Shown: positions 15,958 through 26,248, counted from the stretch's first letter. The stretch is 64,000 bases of DNA from Streptomyces sp. NBC_00690 (GCF_036226685.1 NZ_CP109009.1:3658001-3722000), one strand, 5' to 3'. Notes: generated by a model from the letters alone, not told the origin. Numbers and translations are program-made.

Positions 15958-17853
15958 TCACTTGCCGAACGCCATCATGGTTTTGACCTGCTTCTCCTCG
16001 GCGTCGTTGGACGCGGAGACACGGGTGCTCGCCATGAAGAACCGGCCGTCGGCGTAGACCATGCGCGGCGTCCAGATGGTGCCTTCGATCCGCGAGGTCG
16101 ACTCCGGGTGCTGGAGCAGCACCTTGGGCGCACCACCGGCCGGGGAGATCGTGGCCACCGCGCCGCCCTTGCTGAACGATCCCGACTGGTAGACGAGGAG
16201 GTCGTCGCCCTCCATCCGCAGCGGGGTCATCGCCCGGTCGCCGATGGCCGGGGAGCGCCACTTGGCCTTGCCGGTGTCGAGGTTGAAGGCGACGACCTCG
16301 TTGGCACCGCCGAGCCGCTGGCCCTCGGTCGACATATAGAAGGTGTTGGCGTCGGCGGCGACGCCGGTGCAGCCCTCCAGGTTCTCGCCGAAGATGACGA
16401 ACGAGCCGCCGCAGCGCGGGCGGAACTTGTCCTTCCCGCCGTCGATCTGCGAGCGCTGGGTGCCGTTCGCGTTGAGCGCGAGGATGGCCCACTTCTTCGG
16501 TTCGCGCTGGATCAGGGAGACCACCGTCGGGTTGGTCGAGTAGACCTTGTCGACTTCCCAGCCCGGCTTCAGCTTGAAGGTCCACCGGTGCTTGCCCGTG
16601 GTCGGGTCCACCTCGTGGATCTGCTGCTGGGGCTTGTTGTAGTCAGCCGATGGGCAACTGGAGGCGGCGAGCAGCTTGGGTCCGCCGGCGAACGCGAACG
16701 GCTTGCAGCCCGAGGTCGGCCCCTTGAAGAGCTGGCTGCCGTCGGTGAGCGAGAACCCGTAGGAACTGCCAGTGCCGGCCGCGGTAAGGGTGTTGCCGCT
16801 GATCGACAGGGTGAACTCGCTCAGACCGGAGAAGCCGAATCCCTCGGGGATGGACTTCTTCCAACCGGCCTTGCCGGTCTTGATGTCGATCATCTGGAGG
16901 TCGAGGCACTTGGCCTTGTCGGTGGTGCCGTTCTTGACGCCGACGACGATCGTCCCACCGGCGGACGCCTGTGCGGGTGCCGAGCACACCTCGGTGGCGA
17001 CGGGTACGGACCACTTCTTGGTGCCGTCGGTGACCGAGTACCCGGCGACTTCCTTGTACATGGCCTTGGCCACGACATCGCCCGACACCCAGGGCCCGTA
17101 CACATCGGAGCCGTTGCGCGGCAGGTCCACATCGTTCGTCGTCAGGAAGAGGACCTTCGCCTCGCCGCTCTTGCGGCCGGCGTTGAGGTCGTCGTCGGCC
17201 TTCTCGCCGCCGCTGCCGTCGCCCTCGTCGACCGATGCGGAGGGAGAGGGCTTCGGGTCCTCACTCTTGCTGACGTTCTTCTTCTTGCTCTTGCCCTCGT
17301 CATCGCCGCCGACGAGGAGGTACGTGCCGCCGCCGATCACGAGGAGGGCGGCCACCGCCCCGGCGATGATGACCCCCGGCTTGCCCTTGAAGAACCGGCC
17401 GGGTCCACCGCTGTTCGGCGGTGGGGGCGGTACGGGACCGCCCGGGTACTGCGGTTGCTGGGGATAGCCGTACTGACCGGGAGCCTGCTGGAAGGGCGCG
17501 GGCTGCTGCGGATAGCCGTAGCCCGGCGCACTGGCCGGCGGCTGTTGACCGTACGGACCGGGCTGTTGCGACGGCGGCTGCTGGCCGTACGGACCGGGCT
17601 GTTGCGGCTGCTGGCCGTATGGACCGGGAGCCTGCTGGTAGGGCCCCGGCTGTTGCTGGTGAGGGCCGGGCTGCTGACCGTACGGGGCAGGTTGCTGCGG
17701 CTGACCGTACGGACCGGGTTGCTGCGGCTGTTGCGGCGGTTGCTGCGGATAGCCGTAACCCGGTGGGGCGGTGGGCGGCTGAGGGACCTGCTGGTGCGGG
17801 TCCTGGGGAGCTCCGAAGCCTCCCTGCGGTTCCTGATCGGGCGGCTGAGACAT
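15958..17853 (-). CDS. Membrane-anchored PQQ-like beta-propeller protein (paralog 2)
   Basis: The 631-residue protein is built like its neighbour: an even more repetitive cytoplasmic tail (residues 1-150, many copies of QQPGPYGQQ and GYGYPQQP), a membrane helix (about 158-180), an acidic/Ser linker, and a propeller domain with blade signatures such as VTDGTKKWSVPV, KTGKAGWKKSI, TTGKHRWTFKL and DTGKAKWRSPA. The start ATG at 17853 gives MSQPPDQEPQGGFGAPQ, the same opening style as paralog 1. The two differ enough that duplication is not recent. The tail coding DNA (about 17450-17800) is internally repetitive and could vary in length between strains. Function unknown. Confidence 0.85.
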   Translation of the reverse strand: MSQPPDQEPQGGFGAPQDPHQQVPQPPTAPPGYGYPQQPPQQPQQPGPYGQPQQPAPYGQQPGPHQQQPGPYQQAPGPYGQQPQQPGPYGQQPPSQQPGPYGQQPPASAPGYGYPQQPAPFQQAPGQYGYPQQPQYPGGPVPPPPPNSGGPGRFFKGKPGVIIAGAVAALLVIGGGTYLLVGGDDEGKSKKKNVSKSEDPKPSPSASVDEGDGSGGEKADDDLNAGRKSGEAKVLFLTTNDVDLPRNGSDVYGPWVSGDVVAKAMYKEVAGYSVTDGTKKWSVPVATEVCSAPAQASAGGTIVVGVKNGTTDKAKCLDLQMIDIKTGKAGWKKSIPEGFGFSGLSEFTLSISGNTLTAAGTGSSYGFSLTDGSQLFKGPTSGCKPFAFAGGPKLLAASSCPSADYNKPQQQIHEVDPTTGKHRWTFKLKPGWEVDKVYSTNPTVVSLIQREPKKWAILALNANGTQRSQIDGGKDKFRPRCGGSFVIFGENLEGCTGVAADANTFYMSTEGQRLGGANEVVAFNLDTGKAKWRSPAIGDRAMTPLRMEGDDLLVYQSGSFSKGGAVATISPAGGAPKVLLQHPESTSRIEGTIWTPRMVYADGRFFMASTRVSASNDAEEKQVKTMMAFGK

Positions 17854-18130
17854 CAGCGCATCCCCCTTCGTACGGAACCGCCGCCCGAGCTGCCTCCCCC
17901 GCTGTCCCGGTGACCCCGTGGGTAGGGGCCGCCACCGGGACGGAGCGTTTTCGGACAGGGGTCCCGCGTTCTCACTGCATCTGAGCGGGACTTCTTTCTA
18001 TCACCCGAGTCAGTTCAGATGCGTGTCCGGTCCACGCTGTACCCAAGGGCGGACCGGCCTGTAATGCCGTTGTTACGCCTTCTCCACCAAGTTTCCACGC
18101 TCTTGTGGGAAGCGGGACGCCAAGAACGGC
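17854..18130. other. Noncoding region upstream of paralog 2
   Basis: 277 bases with no credible gene. It must hold the promoter of the leftward propeller gene. A short hairpin at about 18092-18112 (TTTCCAC paired with GTGGGAA, one wobble) lies just beyond the ABC-F stop and may be its terminator. Confidence 0.45.
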
Positions 18131-19930
18131 TCAGGAATCTTCAGCCAATTCCAGCCAACGCATCTCCAACTCCTCGCGCTCGTTCAACAGCGCGCGCAGA
18201 TCCGCGTCCAGCTTTCCGACCTTCTCGAAATCGGTGGCGTTCTCAGCGATTTGGGTGTGCAGATTCCGTTCGCTGTCGGAAATCTTGTCGAGCCTGCGCT
18301 CGATTCGCTGCAATTCCTTCTGGGCGGCTCGCGCTTCTCCGGCGGACTTCGCCTTGGGCGCCGCGGACACCACCAGCGCGGGCACAGCGGCCTCGATCAT
18401 CTTCTGCCGCCGCTCCAGGTACTCGTCGATGCCGCGCGGCAGCATCCGCAGCGTGAGATCGCCGAGGAGGGCGAAGGTGCGGTCCGTGGTGCGCTCGATG
18501 AAGAACCGGTCGTGGGAGATGACGACCATCGTGCCGGGCCAGCCGTCGAGCAGGTCCTCCAACTGGGTCAGGGTCTCGATGTCGAGGTCGTTGGTGGGCT
18601 CGTCCAGGAAGAGGACGTTCGGCTCGTCCATCAGTAGCCGCAGCAGTTGCAGCCGTCGGCGCTCACCACCGGAGAGGTCGCCGACCGGGGTCCACTGCTT
18701 CTCCTTGCCGAAGCCGAACTGCTCGCACAGCTGGCCCGCGGTCATCTCCCGGCCCTTGCCGAGGTCGACGCGGTCCCGGATCTGCTGGACGGCCTCCAGC
18801 ACCCTCAGGGCGGGCGGCAGTTCGGTGACGTCCTGGGAGAGGTACGCCAGTCGTACGGTCCTGCCGGCAGTGATCTTTCCTGCGGCTGGCTGGATCTCAC
18901 CGCCACTGCTCTGGGCGTCGGCGAGCGCCCGCAGCAGCGAGGTCTTGCCCGCGCCGTTCACCCCGACCAGGCCGATTCGGTCACCGGGGCCCAGCTGCCA
19001 GGTCAGATGCTTCAGCAGCAGCTTCGGGCCGGCCTCAATGGTCACGTCCTCCAGGTCGAAGACGGTCTTGCCCAGCCGGGCACTGGCGAACTTCATCAAC
19101 TCGCTGGAGTCCCGCAGCGGCGGCACGTCCGCGATCAGCTCGTTGGCGGCCTCGATGCGGTAGCGCGGCTTGGAGGTGCGGGCGGGTGCACCGCGCCGTA
19201 GCCAGGCCAGCTCCTTGCGCATCAGGTTCTGCCGCTTGGACTCCTCGGTGGCGGCGATGCGCTCACGCTCGGCCCGGGCGAAGACGTAGTCGCTGTAGCC
19301 GCCCTCGTACTCGTAGACCGCGCCGCGCTGGACGTCCCACATACGGGTGCAGACCTGGTCCAGGAACCAGCGGTCGTGGGTGACGCAGACCAGCGCCGAG
19401 CGCCGGGCCTGGAGGTGGCGGGCGAGCCAGGCGATGCCCTCGACATCGAGGTGGTTGGTGGGCTCGTCGAGGACGAGGAGGTCCTGATCGGCGATGAGGA
19501 GCTGCGCCAGGGCGATCCGACGGCGCTCACCACCGGAGAGCGGTGCGATGACGGTGTCCAGGCCCTGGGGGAATCCCGGCAGGTCGAGCCCGCCGAACAG
19601 ACCGGTGAGCACATCCCGGATCTTGGCGTTGCCCGCCCACTCGTGGTCGGCGAGGTCCCCGATGACCTCGTGGCGCACCGTCGCCTTGGGATCGAGGGAG
19701 TCGTGCTGGGTGAGGACGCCCAGCTGGAGCCCGCCGCTCTGGGTGACCCGACCGGTGTCGGGCTCCTCCAGTTTGGCGAGCAACCGGATCAAGGTGGTCT
19801 TGCCGTCGCCGTTGCGCCCGACGACACCGATGCGGTCACCTTCGGAGACGCCGAGGGAAATGGAGTCCAGCAGGGGACGGGTCCCGTACACCTTGCTGAC
19901 AGCCTCGACATTGACCAGATTGACGGCCAT
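18131..19930 (-). CDS. ABC-F family ATPase (Uup-like)
   Basis: Soluble protein of 599 residues with two ATP-binding cassettes and no membrane segments, the ABC-F layout. Cassette 1 has Walker A GRNGDGKTT (Asp where Ala/Ser is common), signature LSGGERRRIAL and Walker B LLVLDEPTNHLD. Cassette 2 has GVNGAGKTS, LSGGERRRLQL and VLFLDEPTNDLD. The linker between them is about 80 residues and charged. A C-terminal extension (about 520-599) is a predicted coiled coil rich in Glu/Lys/Arg, as in Uup-type members. ABC-F proteins act on the ribosome or, for Uup, in DNA or ribosome quality processes; which applies here cannot be told. The ATG at 19930 (MAVNLVNVEAVSKVYG) is the normal start. Confidence 0.92.
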   Translation of the reverse strand: MAVNLVNVEAVSKVYGTRPLLDSISLGVSEGDRIGVVGRNGDGKTTLIRLLAKLEEPDTGRVTQSGGLQLGVLTQHDSLDPKATVRHEVIGDLADHEWAGNAKIRDVLTGLFGGLDLPGFPQGLDTVIAPLSGGERRRIALAQLLIADQDLLVLDEPTNHLDVEGIAWLARHLQARRSALVCVTHDRWFLDQVCTRMWDVQRGAVYEYEGGYSDYVFARAERERIAATEESKRQNLMRKELAWLRRGAPARTSKPRYRIEAANELIADVPPLRDSSELMKFASARLGKTVFDLEDVTIEAGPKLLLKHLTWQLGPGDRIGLVGVNGAGKTSLLRALADAQSSGGEIQPAAGKITAGRTVRLAYLSQDVTELPPALRVLEAVQQIRDRVDLGKGREMTAGQLCEQFGFGKEKQWTPVGDLSGGERRRLQLLRLLMDEPNVLFLDEPTNDLDIETLTQLEDLLDGWPGTMVVISHDRFFIERTTDRTFALLGDLTLRMLPRGIDEYLERRQKMIEAAVPALVVSAAPKAKSAGEARAAQKELQRIERRLDKISDSERNLHTQIAENATDFEKVGKLDADLRALLNEREELEMRWLELAEDS

Positions 19931-20021
19931 TACTCTCCTGTACGGGGGGACGGATCGGCTTCCAGAGTAGTCGCCGTGCGGGCCGCCCAGAATCGCGCTC
20001 AGCTAGCGCCCGGGGAGCCCG

Positions 20022-21362
20022 TCACTTCGGTCCCGCCGCCCCGTCCCGTACGGCCAGGCGCCCACCGGCCGCCCGCTCGACAAGCAGCCAGCCGATCAGC
20101 GCCATCGCAACCGTCGTGGGGGCGGTGACCTCGACCGCTATCAGCATCGCGGACCTGCCCTCCAGCAGTCCGGCGAAGCCCACCATGGACAGCCCGAGGA
20201 CGCCCAGCAGACAGAGCGTGATCCCCACCGCCGCGAAGGGTCCTGAGCCGCCCGCCCCCGGGCCGGTGGCCTTGGGGCGCTCGAAGCTGCGGAAGGTCGC
20301 GACCAGGAGTGCGGTGATTCCCGCGGCGAGCGCGATGCGGATCGGGGTCTGCGCCCACCAGGCGGCGGATGCGGGCTCGGGCAGCGGGATGTCGAGCGCG
20401 AGCATCGCCCCGTACACCCCGAGCATCGCGGTCAGGTGCCAGAGGAAGGCGGTCATGGCCAGGCCGTTCGCGGCGACGACAGCGTGCCAGACGCGGGGGC
20501 GCCGCACGAGCCGGGTGCCCGGGTTCTTCAGCAGTTCGACCGCTCCGACGAGCCAGAGGCCGTGGCAGAGCAGGGCGAGGGTGGGCGGGGCCATGTTGGA
20601 GACCTTCTCGCCCGGCATCCCCACCATGGAGAGCGGATAGGGCCCGTAAGCGACCAGTGCGGCGGCGCCGAGCAGTCCGGCGCCGGCGAGCGCGGCGGGC
20701 ATCCGAATACGGCCGTCGGCCCGGAGGAAGCCCAGTTGGTGGACGGCGAGCCAGACGAAGACGAAGTTCGCGAAGGCGATGTGTGGCACGTCGAAGGCGA
20801 AGCGCGCCACGTCGACGGCCGCGGCAGCGGCGACGAGGGCACCGAAGGCCGCCCAGCCGTGGCGCTCGTGCAGCTTCAGCAGCAGGGGAGTGAAGGCGAC
20901 CATCGCCAGATAGATCCCGATGAACCACAGCGGCTGGGTGACCAGTCGCAGGGCGACGCCGGTCAGCCCGCCGTCGCCGTCGAGGAGTTGCACAATCAGC
21001 GCTGCGACGCCCCAGACCAGGATGAACACCACCGTCGGCCGCAGCAGGCGTTGGAGCCGGGCGCGCAGGAACACGGCGTAGAGGGGCGATCCATCCGGGT
21101 GCTTGCGGCGCAGGGAACGGTAGGAGAGCGCGTGCGAGAACCCGCCGACGAAGAAGAAGACCGGCATGATCTGGAGCGCCCAGGTGAGCAGCTGCAACTC
21201 GGGGATCACGGCGAGGAGATTGCCGACGCCGTCGTCCGTGACGGCGGCCATCAGCCAGTGCCCGAGCACCACGACACCCAGGGAGGCGACCCGGAGCAGG
21301 TCGACGTACCGGTCCCGGGTGTCGGGTGTTGCGGCGGCGAGATCGCGAACGCGTGCTTCCAT
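20022..21362 (-). CDS. Acyltransferase-3 family membrane protein
   Basis: Polytopic protein of 446 residues with about ten to twelve hydrophobic segments. The opening RDRYVDLLRVASLGVVVLGHW has the R-x-x-x-x-D-x-L-R-x-x-A-x-x-x-V-V-x-x-H pattern of acyltransferase family 3, including the invariant His near residue 40, and PVFFFVGGFSHALSYR is the second family motif. These proteins transfer acyl groups such as acetyl or succinyl across the membrane to sugars, peptidoglycan or natural products. The substrate is unknown. It lies downstream of ispE in the same direction, 84 bases away, and may be co-transcribed. The start ATG has no obvious ribosome binding site. Confidence 0.82.
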   Translation of the reverse strand: MEARVRDLAAATPDTRDRYVDLLRVASLGVVVLGHWLMAAVTDDGVGNLLAVIPELQLLTWALQIMPVFFFVGGFSHALSYRSLRRKHPDGSPLYAVFLRARLQRLLRPTVVFILVWGVAALIVQLLDGDGGLTGVALRLVTQPLWFIGIYLAMVAFTPLLLKLHERHGWAAFGALVAAAAAVDVARFAFDVPHIAFANFVFVWLAVHQLGFLRADGRIRMPAALAGAGLLGAAALVAYGPYPLSMVGMPGEKVSNMAPPTLALLCHGLWLVGAVELLKNPGTRLVRRPRVWHAVVAANGLAMTAFLWHLTAMLGVYGAMLALDIPLPEPASAAWWAQTPIRIALAAGITALLVATFRSFERPKATGPGAGGSGPFAAVGITLCLLGVLGLSMVGFAGLLEGRSAMLIAVEVTAPTTVAMALIGWLLVERAAGGRLAVRDGAAGPK

Positions 21363-21446
21363 GCGTCATACGGTCGCCCGCGGGGCGGGTTCGCGGTCAG
21401 GGTCGTCGTACTCATGTCCGTATCTGAGTACGGGTGGCGCGGGCGT

Positions 21447-22358
21447 TCAGACGATGGTGGCGCCGGGCGCGGGCGAGGTCGCAACCCGGGCCGTGCGGCA
21501 GGTGCCCGATGTCCTGAGCGCTTCGGCCACCTCGGTCGCCGCTTCCGCGTTCTTGGCCAGGAACGCCGTCGTGGGACCGGAACCCGAGACGAGAGCGGCG
21601 AGTGCACCGGCCGACATGCCCAGGTCCAGGGTGGAGCGCAGGGAGGGCCGCAGGGACAGGGCCGCGGGCTGGAGGTCGTTGGAGAGGGCTCCGGCGAGTG
21701 CGGTGGGGTCCCCTGAGCGGAGCGCGTCCAGCAGTGCGTCGGACGCCTGGGGCTCGGGCACCCGCACGCCTTCGTTGAGGCGATCGAACTCGCCGTACAC
21801 CGCGGGGGTCGACAGTCCGCCGTCCGCCGCCGCGAAGACCCAGTGGAAGTTGCCGCCCACGGGCAGTTCGGTGAGCTGTTCCCCGCGCCCGGTGCCGAGC
21901 GCCGCCCCGCCGACCAGGCTGAAGGGGACGTCACTGCCCAGTTCCGCACAGTCGGCGAGCAGTGCTGCGCGGGTGGAGCGCAGCCCCCACAGGGCGTCGC
22001 AGGCCAGCAGCGCCGCGGCACCGTCCGCGCTGCCTCCGGCCATGCCACCGGCGACGGGAATGTCCTTGGCGATGTGGATGTGCACATCGGGGGCGATGCC
22101 GTGGCGTTCGGCGAGCAGGGTGGCGGCGCGCGCCGCCAGGTTCGTCGGGTCTAGGGGGACCTGGTGGGCGTCGGGTCCCGCGCAGGTGACGGTCAGCCGG
22201 GCCGCGGGCGTCACCGTCACCTCGTCGAACAGGGACACCGCGAGGAAGACGTTGGCCAGGTCGTGGAAGCCGTCGGGGCGGGCACCGCCCACGGCCAGTT
22301 GGACGTTGACCTTGGCGGGGACGCGTACGGTCACGCTCCGGTCGTCGACACCGCTCAT
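21447..22358 (-). CDS. ispE: 4-diphosphocytidyl-2-C-methyl-D-erythritol kinase
   Basis: Fourth step of the non-mevalonate (MEP) isoprenoid pathway, phosphorylating CDP-methylerythritol. GHMP kinase of 303 residues with [24 protein letters not shown] N-terminal substrate motif (APAKVNL-like), the ATP loop [19 protein letters not shown] (about residues 95-113), [17 protein letters not shown], and a C-terminal [11 protein letters not shown]. The start overlaps the rsmA stop by four bases, the conserved actinobacterial rsmA-ispE coupling. Confidence 0.95.
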   Translation of the reverse strand: MSGVDDRSVTVRVPAKVNVQLAVGGARPDGFHDLANVFLAVSLFDEVTVTPAARLTVTCAGPDAHQVPLDPTNLAARAATLLAERHGIAPDVHIHIAKDIPVAGGMAGGSADGAAALLACDALWGLRSTRAALLADCAELGSDVPFSLVGGAALGTGRGEQLTELPVGGNFHWVFAAADGGLSTPAVYGEFDRLNEGVRVPEPQASDALLDALRSGDPTALAGALSNDLQPAALSLRPSLRSTLDLGMSAGALAALVSGSGPTTAFLAKNAEAATEVAEALRTSGTCRTARVATSPAPGATIV

Positions 22359-23212
22359 GCCTTGGCCTCCGCGATCCTGGCGAACTCCGCCACCGTCAGG
22401 GACTCGCCGCGCGCCTGGGGCGAGACCCCGGCCGCCACCAGGGCCTGTTCGGCAGCCGCGGGGGAGCCGGCCCAGCCCGCGAGGGCCGCGCGCAGGGTCT
22501 TGCGGCGCTGCGCGAACGCGGCGTCGACCACGGCGAACACCTCCGCCTTGGTGGCGGTGGTCTCCGGTGGGTCGCGGCGCACGAGGGAGACCAGACCGGA
22601 GTCCACGTTGGGAGCGGGCCAGAACACATTGCGTCCGATGGAGCCGGCCCGCTTCACATCGGCGTACCAGTTCGCCTTCACGGACGGCACTCCGTACACC
22701 TTGTTGCCCGGAGACGCGGCCAGTCGGTCCGCGACCTCGGCCTGCACCATGACCAGCGTCCGCTCGATGCTGGGGAAACGGTCGAGCATGTGCAGGAGCA
22801 CGGGCACGGCCACGTTGTACGGAAGGTTCGCGACCAGTGCGGTCGGCGGCGGGCCGGGCAGTTCCTCGATGAGCATCGCGTCCGAGTGGACGAGGGAGAA
22901 GTGCGTGGCGCGCTCGGGCAGCCGGGCGACGATCGTGGCGGGCAGGGCACTCGCGAGTACGTCGTCGATCTCGACGGCGACCACCTCGTCGGCCGCCTCC
23001 AGGAGCGCCAGAGTCAGCGAGCCGAGCCCCGGTCCCACCTCCACGACCACGTCGTCGGCGCGCACCTGCGCGGTACGGACGATCCGGCGGACGGTGTTGG
23101 CGTCGATGACGAAGTTCTGACCGCGCTGCTTGGTCGGGCGTACGCCCAGTGCTGCGGCCAGTTCGCGAATGTCGGCGGGGCTCAGAAGTGCGTCGGGCTC
23201 AGTGGTGCTCAC
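22355..23212 (-). CDS. rsmA: 16S rRNA (adenine(1518)-N6/adenine(1519)-N6)-dimethyltransferase
   Basis: KsgA/RsmA dimethylates two adjacent adenines near the 3' end of 16S rRNA, a late check in 30S assembly. The 285-residue protein has the Q-N-F motif in [10 protein letters not shown], the SAM site [12 protein letters not shown] (about residues 60-71), VAVEIDD, and the catalytic NLPYN (about residue 128). The start is a GTG overlapping the rpfB stop by four bases, and the stop overlaps ispE in the same way, so rpfB-rsmA-ispE form one coupled unit. Confidence 0.95.
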   Translation of the reverse strand: MSTTEPDALLSPADIRELAAALGVRPTKQRGQNFVIDANTVRRIVRTAQVRADDVVVEVGPGLGSLTLALLEAADEVVAVEIDDVLASALPATIVARLPERATHFSLVHSDAMLIEELPGPPPTALVANLPYNVAVPVLLHMLDRFPSIERTLVMVQAEVADRLAASPGNKVYGVPSVKANWYADVKRAGSIGRNVFWPAPNVDSGLVSLVRRDPPETTATKAEVFAVVDAAFAQRRKTLRAALAGWAGSPAAAEQALVAAGVSPQARGESLTVAEFARIAEAKA

Positions 23213-25227
23213 CGATACAGCCTACGGCCGCAGTGCGGCCACGGAGTCGCGCCCCTTTGCACGTACAGCTTCTTCGCCCGGTACGTCTGCTCGGCGGCGG
23301 GTGCGTCCTGCGGTCGGCCGCTGCCGCCCAGGGCCCGCCAGGTGCCGGTGTCGAACTGGTACAGGCCGCCGTGCGTGCCCGACGAGTCCACGGAGTCGGG
23401 ACGGCCACCGGACTCGCAGCGGGCGAGCGCGTCCCAGTTGAGTCCTTCGGCGCCCTCGACGGATTGCGGCATCCGCTGGGTGCCGACCTTGATCAGTCGG
23501 GTCACCGGCTCCTGGACCACTTCGTCCGCGAGCTTCTTCGGCTTCTGCCGGACGCCGTTGACGCTCCGCAGTTCGTAGGTGACCCGCCGGGTGCCCGGCC
23601 GGCCCTGCTGGGTGACGATCTCGGTGCCCCGGAACAGCTGTGGGTCCTCGGTCCTGACCGTGTCGTACGGGATCGACTCCTCGCGCACCTCGCGTGAGCC
23701 GGAGATCCGCATCACGGTCACCGTCTGCCCCTGGCGCGGGAAGCTGTCCGGGGCCACGGAAGTGGTGTCCTGTCCGCGCAGGGTGATGCCGGCCTCGGCC
23801 AGGGCCTGCGCGACGGTGGCCGCGGTGGTGCGGACGGTGCGTGCGCGGCCGTCGGCCATGAAGGTGACGGCGCGTTCGGTCCGCACGTCGAGGGCGAGGC
23901 CCCGGCGGGAGATCGGCAGCGAACGGGACGCGGAGAGATGGGCGCCCTCGGCGCGCACCCCGAGTTGGCGCAGGGCGCCTTCGACGGTGCGGGCCGTGGT
24001 CCACACCCGACGGCGTTCCCCGTCGAGCGTGAGGGTGACGGGCCTGCCGTAGCGGACGACGACATCATCGCCGCTGACGAGGTCCTGACTGGGCGAAGGG
24101 GCGATCAGATCGTGGTCGCCGACCTCGACGCCCTCGTCCGCGAGGAGTTCCTCGACGTCGTCGGCGAAGGTGTGCATCGTGCGGGGGACGCCGTCGACGG
24201 TGAGGCGCACGGCCTTGTCGCTGGCGACGAAGGCGGAGGTGCCGCCGGCGAGGAAGGCGACCACGAGGGCCTGGGGGACGAGTTTGCGCAGGGAGTCCGG
24301 CCGGTCGGCCGCGCGCCGACGGACGGGGGCGGTGGGCGGTCGCGGCTCCGGGGCCTTCGGCACATCGGGCCCGGACGGTACGGGCTGCGGCGGTACGGGC
24401 TGCGATGGCGGGGGTGCCTGCTGCGGTCCGGGCCGGGCATCCTCGTAGGCGTCCGGGCCGAGGTCGACGTCCAGTGCGGGGTCGTGCGCCTCGGGGCCGA
24501 GGGAGCCTTCGAACCATGGGCGCTGGTGGCCGGCCGCTGCTTCCGGTTGGTCGAAGAGGCTGGGCAGGGGGCGGAAGACGGGCCCGGGGCCCGGGGTGAA
24601 GCGGTGGTCCAGCGGCGGCCCGGTCGGCTCATCGGACGCGTGGTACGGATCGAAGTGGTCGGACAGTCCTCCGACGCCTGGCCCCGAGCCGTTGGCCTGA
24701 CCGGGGAAGTCCCAACCCCCGCCGGCGGGGAGGAAGCCGCTGCCCGGGTCGAAAGCACTGCCTTGCTGGAACCCACCGTGCTGGTCGAAGCCCCCGCCCG
24801 GGGCGAACCCGCTGCCCGGCATCGGGCCGAAGCCCGGCGATCCATCCAGCGGCCCGAGCGGGTCGGACGCGAACCCGTCCCACGGTGCGTGGGTGCCGGT
24901 CACCGACTCCGATGCCTCCCACTCCCCCTGGAATGGCCCGGGTTCCGCCTCGGTCCGTGGGAAGGACGCGTACGGGTCCGCGAGGTCATGGGGGCCGGCC
25001 TCGGGCCCGCCCACCGGGTCGTACTCCGCGCCGAACCCGGGCGCGAATCCCGTCTCGTGCACGGGATGGCCCCCGGCCGTATGGCCGGCGTCCGGCGGCG
25101 ATCCGTACGGGCGCGCGGAAGCGTAGTCGTAGCCGAACGGGTCGGGGGCCGCGGCCCCTACCACCCCCGTCGCGTTCGCGCTGCCCGCCGCTCGGTGTCT
25201 GCCCTGCGCACTGCTCACATCGCTCAC
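23209..25227 (-). CDS. rpfB: Resuscitation-promoting factor RpfB with a long cytoplasmic extension
   Basis: Cell-wall lytic enzyme that cleaves peptidoglycan and promotes spore germination or exit from dormancy. Order of parts in the 672 residues: a Gly/Pro/Asp-rich low-complexity region (1 to about 310), one membrane helix ([16 protein letters not shown]), three YabE-type DUF348 repeats (each containing an A-x-T-V-x-x-x-L-x-x-x-G pattern), a G5 domain (about residues 500-580), and a C-terminal RPF lysozyme-like domain with the catalytic Glu in ARCESGG and the [13 protein letters not shown] motif. The GTG at 25227 has GGAG about six bases upstream; the frame continues 24 codons further. The length of the N-terminal extension is notable. 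Coupled by overlap to rsmA. Confidence 0.9.
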   Translation of the reverse strand: MSDVSSAQGRHRAAGSANATGVVGAAAPDPFGYDYASARPYGSPPDAGHTAGGHPVHETGFAPGFGAEYDPVGGPEAGPHDLADPYASFPRTEAEPGPFQGEWEASESVTGTHAPWDGFASDPLGPLDGSPGFGPMPGSGFAPGGGFDQHGGFQQGSAFDPGSGFLPAGGGWDFPGQANGSGPGVGGLSDHFDPYHASDEPTGPPLDHRFTPGPGPVFRPLPSLFDQPEAAAGHQRPWFEGSLGPEAHDPALDVDLGPDAYEDARPGPQQAPPPSQPVPPQPVPSGPDVPKAPEPRPPTAPVRRRAADRPDSLRKLVPQALVVAFLAGGTSAFVASDKAVRLTVDGVPRTMHTFADDVEELLADEGVEVGDHDLIAPSPSQDLVSGDDVVVRYGRPVTLTLDGERRRVWTTARTVEGALRQLGVRAEGAHLSASRSLPISRRGLALDVRTERAVTFMADGRARTVRTTAATVAQALAEAGITLRGQDTTSVAPDSFPRQGQTVTVMRISGSREVREESIPYDTVRTEDPQLFRGTEIVTQQGRPGTRRVTYELRSVNGVRQKPKKLADEVVQEPVTRLIKVGTQRMPQSVEGAEGLNWDALARCESGGRPDSVDSSGTHGGLYQFDTGTWRALGGSGRPQDAPAAEQTYRAKKLYVQRGATPWPHCGRRLYR

Positions 25228-25277
25228 GACGCTCCGTAAGGTCCGGGTCCGTTTCGCTCGATGGCGCTGCGGCCGGG

Positions 25278-25306
25278 ACGCTATCGGAGGAATGGTCACT
25301 CTCCAA
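25278..25306 (-). promoter_or_regulatory. Candidate promoter of rpfB-rsmA-ispE
   Basis: On the minus strand TTGGAG (25301-25306) and TAGCGT (25278-25283) are separated by exactly 17 bases, giving a start near 25271 and a leader of about 40 bases. The leader is too short for a c-di-AMP riboswitch. Confidence 0.5.
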
Positions 25307-25375
25307 AGCGAATCGACTACCCAGTGTCGTGATCCTGGGGTGTACGGGCCCGCGGGACGCCCTGTCTGTTATCCC

Positions 25376-26248
25376 TCAGTAATCGAACGCGGCTGCTGTG
25401 TTCGCCGCCACCGCCGCGGCCAGCGTGTCCTCGTCCAGCCCCTTCACCAAGGCCATGGCACGCAGCGTGATCGGAATGAGATAGGGGGCGTTAGGCCGTC
25501 CGCGGTAGGGCATGGGGGTGAGGAACGGCGCGTCCGTCTCCACCAGCACCAGTTCGCGCGGGGCGACCGCCAGCGCATCACGCAGCGGCTGAGCGTTCTT
25601 GAAGGTCACGTTTCCGGCGAAGGACATGTAGTAGCCGGCGGCTGCGCAGATCTCGGCCATCTCCGCGTCACCGGAGTAGCAGTGGAAGACGGTCCGCTCG
25701 GGCGCGCCCTCCTCCGCGAGGATGCGCAGCACATCGGCGTGGGCGTCACGGTCATGGATGACCAGGGCCTTGCCGTGCCGTTTGGCGATCTCGATATGGG
25801 CGCGGAACGACCGCTCCTGCGCGGCCACGCCGTCCGGACCGGTACGGAAGTAGTCAAGGCCGGTCTCCCCCACGGCCCGCACCTGCGGAAGTGCGGCGAG
25901 CGCGTCGATCTCGTCGAGCGCGTCATCGAGTGCGACCTCGCCCCCGGCTTCCCGCGGGATCTGCCGCGGGCCCCCACCCCCCGGTTCGCCGAGGACGATC
26001 CTCGGGGCCTCGTTGGGGTGGAGCGCGACCGCCGCCCACACGGCGTCGTGGTCGGCAGCCGTCTGCGCGGCCCAGCGCGACCCCTTGATGTCACAGCCGA
26101 CCTGCACGACGGTCGTGACTCCGACGGCTGCGGCCCTGGCCAGCGCCTCCTCGACGGTGCCCTCCTGCATGTCCAGGTGGGTGTGGGAGTCGGCGACCGG
26201 GACCCCCAGCGGTTCGGGCAACGGCGGCGGGGCGGACGAGGCACTCAT
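25376..26248 (-). CDS. TatD-family metal-dependent hydrolase
   Basis: TIM-barrel metallohydrolase of 290 residues. The first metal-binding motif is DSHTHLD (about residue 20), followed by ALHPNEAP, GETGLDYFRTG, the HDRDAH motif with metal ligands, FHCYSGD and LVETDAPFLTP, all in the TatD order. TatD proteins are 3'-5' exonucleases or deoxyribonucleases acting in DNA repair or RNA turnover; the exact activity here is not known. It lies upstream of rpfB in the same direction, with a separate promoter between them. Confidence 0.92.
   Translation of the reverse strand: MSASSAPPPLPEPLGVPVADSHTHLDMQEGTVEEALARAAAVGVTTVVQVGCDIKGSRWAAQTAADHDAVWAAVALHPNEAPRIVLGEPGGGGPRQIPREAGGEVALDDALDEIDALAALPQVRAVGETGLDYFRTGPDGVAAQERSFRAHIEIAKRHGKALVIHDRDAHADVLRILAEEGAPERTVFHCYSGDAEMAEICAAAGYYMSFAGNVTFKNAQPLRDALAVAPRELVLVETDAPFLTPMPYRGRPNAPYLIPITLRAMALVKGLDEDTLAAAVAANTAAAFDY

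Noticed and set aside
14403..15986. Plus-strand frame of 527 codons opposite the propeller genes
   Set aside because: Shadow frame; the minus-strand protein has clear membrane and propeller features.
25228..25375. c-di-AMP (ydaO-type) riboswitch upstream of rpfB
   Set aside because: The promoter found leaves only about 40 bases of leader and the known sequence blocks are absent.
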